Shown one piece after another: positions 6,088-7,011 of a stretch of DNA of 7,011 bases (within the stretch, counting starts at the first letter, position 1; each line of letters opens with the position of its first letter). Origin of the DNA: Candidatus Dormiibacterota bacterium (GTDB lineage: Bacteria; Chloroflexota; Dormibacteria; Aeolococcales; Aeolococcaceae); assembly GCA_003136295.1 (NCBI GenBank), contig PLDZ01000241.1, positions 2,992 through 10,002 on the forward strand, in the 5' to 3' direction. The position numbers and the translations under genes were made by a program. The notes beneath the pieces are model-generated. The model was not told the DNA's origin and made no database searches. It saw only the letters and a list, made by a program, of their open reading frames with translations.

Positions 6088-6106
6088 CAGGAGGGGGCCT
6101 TTTTTT
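6074..6106 (+). terminator. Intrinsic terminator of the ilv attenuator (hairpin 3:4)
   Basis: GGCCCCCTC (6078-6086) pairs perfectly with GAGGGGGCC (6091-6099) around a CCAG loop. Flanking AAAA/TTTT can extend the stem to 13 bp, and seven T residues follow (6100-6106). It is a strong Rho-independent terminator placed between the leader peptide and the 65-codon gene/ilvB, so it acts as the regulated stop of this operon. Confidence 0.93.
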
Positions 6107-6138
6107 GTTCCCGGCACAACCCGTTTGGAGGAACAGCC

Positions 6139-6336
6139 ATGGCCGGCCCCCGACAGGCACCCGCCCCGTATGACGGCATGGGAACACCGACGCGCTGGGA
6201 TGCAGGCACCCACGACGAGGGCACCAGCGCCGAACGCCTCGACGCCGCACGCGCGGACCGTTTCGCTCCGGGCACGCCCCGGCACGACGAGAGCGAAGAG
6301 TTCGTGCGCAGATCGCTCAACCGCTACTACCAATGA
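6139..6336 (+). CDS. Small hydrophilic protein encoded between the ilv attenuator and ilvB, function unknown
   Basis: I do not recognise this 65-residue protein. It is rich in Asp, Glu, Arg, Pro and Gly, has no cysteine and no membrane segment, and is probably largely disordered apart from a possible C-terminal helix (ESEEFVRRSLNRYYQ). The case for a real gene rests on context. GGAGG at 6127-6131 lies 7 nt before the ATG, the frame lies just after the attenuator terminator, and its TGA overlaps the ilvB start as ATGA. It would thus be expressed only when the attenuator is read through, and its translation would be coupled to that of ilvB. It could be a small partner of the synthase or simply a translational entry cistron; the sequence does not decide. 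It is not the AHAS small subunit: there is no ACT domain. Confidence 0.7.
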   Translation: MAGPRQAPAPYDGMGTPTRWDAGTHDEGTSAERLDAARADRFAPGTPRHDESEEFVRRSLNRYYQ

Positions 6337-7011
6337 TCACCACCCGAACGGATCAACGCTCGAGTTCGGCTGCGACGACCGCAGCAAGCCCCGACGGCCA
6401 AGCGCAGCCGCCTCGCATGCTCACCGGCGCGCAGGTCGCCCTCGAATCGCTCATCCGCGAGGGTGTCGACACCGTCTTTGGGTATCCCGGCGGCGCCAAT
6501 CTCTGGCTCTATCGGTACCTCCCGGACTACCCGGCGCTCCACCACATCCTGGTGCGCCACGAGCAGGGCGGAGCGCACGCCGCCGACGGCTACGCGCGCA
6601 GCAAGCGCGGGTCGGTCGGCGTGGTCTTCGCGACCAGCGGTCCTGGAGCGCTGAACCTCGTCACCGGCCTCGCCACCGCATACATGGACTCGGTCCCGGT
6701 CGTCGCGATCACCGGTCAGGTGCCGTCGACCGCCATCGGAACGGACAGCTTTCAGGAGTCCGACGTCATCGGCTCGACCATGTCCGTGGTCAAGCATTCG
6801 TACCTGATCACGCGAGTCGAGGACATCGCTCCGACGATCAAGGAGGCGTTCCACATCGCCCGCACGGGACGGCCCGGTCCTGTGCTGATCGACTTTCCCA
6901 AGGACCTGCAGGCGGCGGTCACCGCGTTCAACTACCCCGAAGGTCCGGTGCGGCGGCGGTCCTACCCGGCGCCGCCACGGCCCGACCCGGCGAAGCTGCG
7001 CCAGATCGCCG
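6333..7011 (+). CDS. ilvB: Acetolactate synthase large (catalytic) subunit (partial, C-terminus beyond right edge)
   Basis: AHAS condenses two pyruvates, or pyruvate and 2-ketobutyrate, to acetolactate or acetohydroxybutyrate, the first common step of branched-chain amino acid synthesis, using thiamine diphosphate. The 226 visible residues cover a roughly 28-residue polar N-terminal extension and the ThDP pyrimidine-binding domain. Visible motifs are MLTGAQVALESLIREGVDTVFGYPGGAN (29-56), RHEQGGAHAADGYAR with the catalytic Glu77, ATSGPGALNLVTGLATAYMDSVPVVAITGQV (100-130), IGTDSFQESD, VKHSYL and the end-of-domain GRPGPVLIDFPKDLQ (179-193). These are AHAS-type rather than pyruvate oxidase or glyoxylate carboligase, though the central and C-terminal domains are missing. 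The ATG at 6333 overlaps the preceding stop (ATGA). An internal ATG at 6417 would remove the polar extension, but it has no evident Shine-Dalgarno. Expression should follow attenuator read-through. Confidence 0.93.
   Translation, partial: MITTRTDQRSSSAATTAASPDGQAQPPRMLTGAQVALESLIREGVDTVFGYPGGANLWLYRYLPDYPALHHILVRHEQGGAHAADGYARSKRGSVGVVFATSGPGALNLVTGLATAYMDSVPVVAITGQVPSTAIGTDSFQESDVIGSTMSVVKHSYLITRVEDIAPTIKEAFHIARTGRPGPVLIDFPKDLQAAVTAFNYPEGPVRRRSYPAPPRPDPAKLRQIA

Noticed and set aside
6089..6097. AGGAGGGGG as a ribosome binding site
   Set aside because: It forms the right arm of the terminator and no start codon lies at a suitable distance; the GGAGG at 6127-6131 serves the next gene.
5869..6333. 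A 154-codon minus-strand frame over the ilv leader region
   Set aside because: It covers the attenuator, terminator and 65-codon gene in antisense and has no family features or ribosome binding site that I can see.

Overview
The window is about two-thirds G+C and gene-dense. It combines an ACT-domain malic enzyme, a MarR–DHA2 efflux pair, branched-chain amino acid genes, and genes that seem to start right at or close to the transcript 5' end. This fits a high-GC actinobacterial-type chromosome, perhaps a deep-branching class such as Thermoleophilia. The lineage is an inference; there is no rRNA or other marker here. I see no mobile elements, tRNAs or CRISPR arrays.

Left part (1-1398, minus strand): the N-terminal two thirds of an NAD-type malic enzyme with an ACT domain, running off the left edge, preceded by a small VOC/glyoxalase-fold protein. 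Centre left (1399-3598, plus strand): a divergent promoter region, then a MarR-family repressor overlapping (ATGA) a 14-TM DHA2 drug efflux pump. A palindrome on the repressor's -10 box looks like an autoregulatory operator.

Centre (3647-4210, plus strand): an unrecognised 187-aa protein. It has one N-terminal membrane segment, eight 12-residue Ser/Ala/Val/Gly repeats, and then a ladder of nine cysteines spaced exactly three residues apart in the same register. Its 3' end overlaps the 3' end of ilvD by 14 bp.

Right part (4197-7011): branched-chain amino acid biosynthesis. ilvD (dihydroxy-acid dehydratase) points left. Diverging from it is a strong promoter for an ilvB (acetolactate synthase) operon headed by a complete transcription attenuator: a 30-codon leader peptide with nine Leu/Val/Ile codons in ten consecutive positions, a 1:2 hairpin, a competing antiterminator and a strong intrinsic terminator. 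Between terminator and ilvB lies an unrecognised 65-codon gene with a good ribosome binding site, coupled to ilvB by an ATGA overlap. ilvB runs off the right edge.

The two most notable items are the attenuator, whose three alternative RNA pairings can all be drawn from the sequence, and the repeat/Cys-ladder protein, which I cannot assign to a known family.
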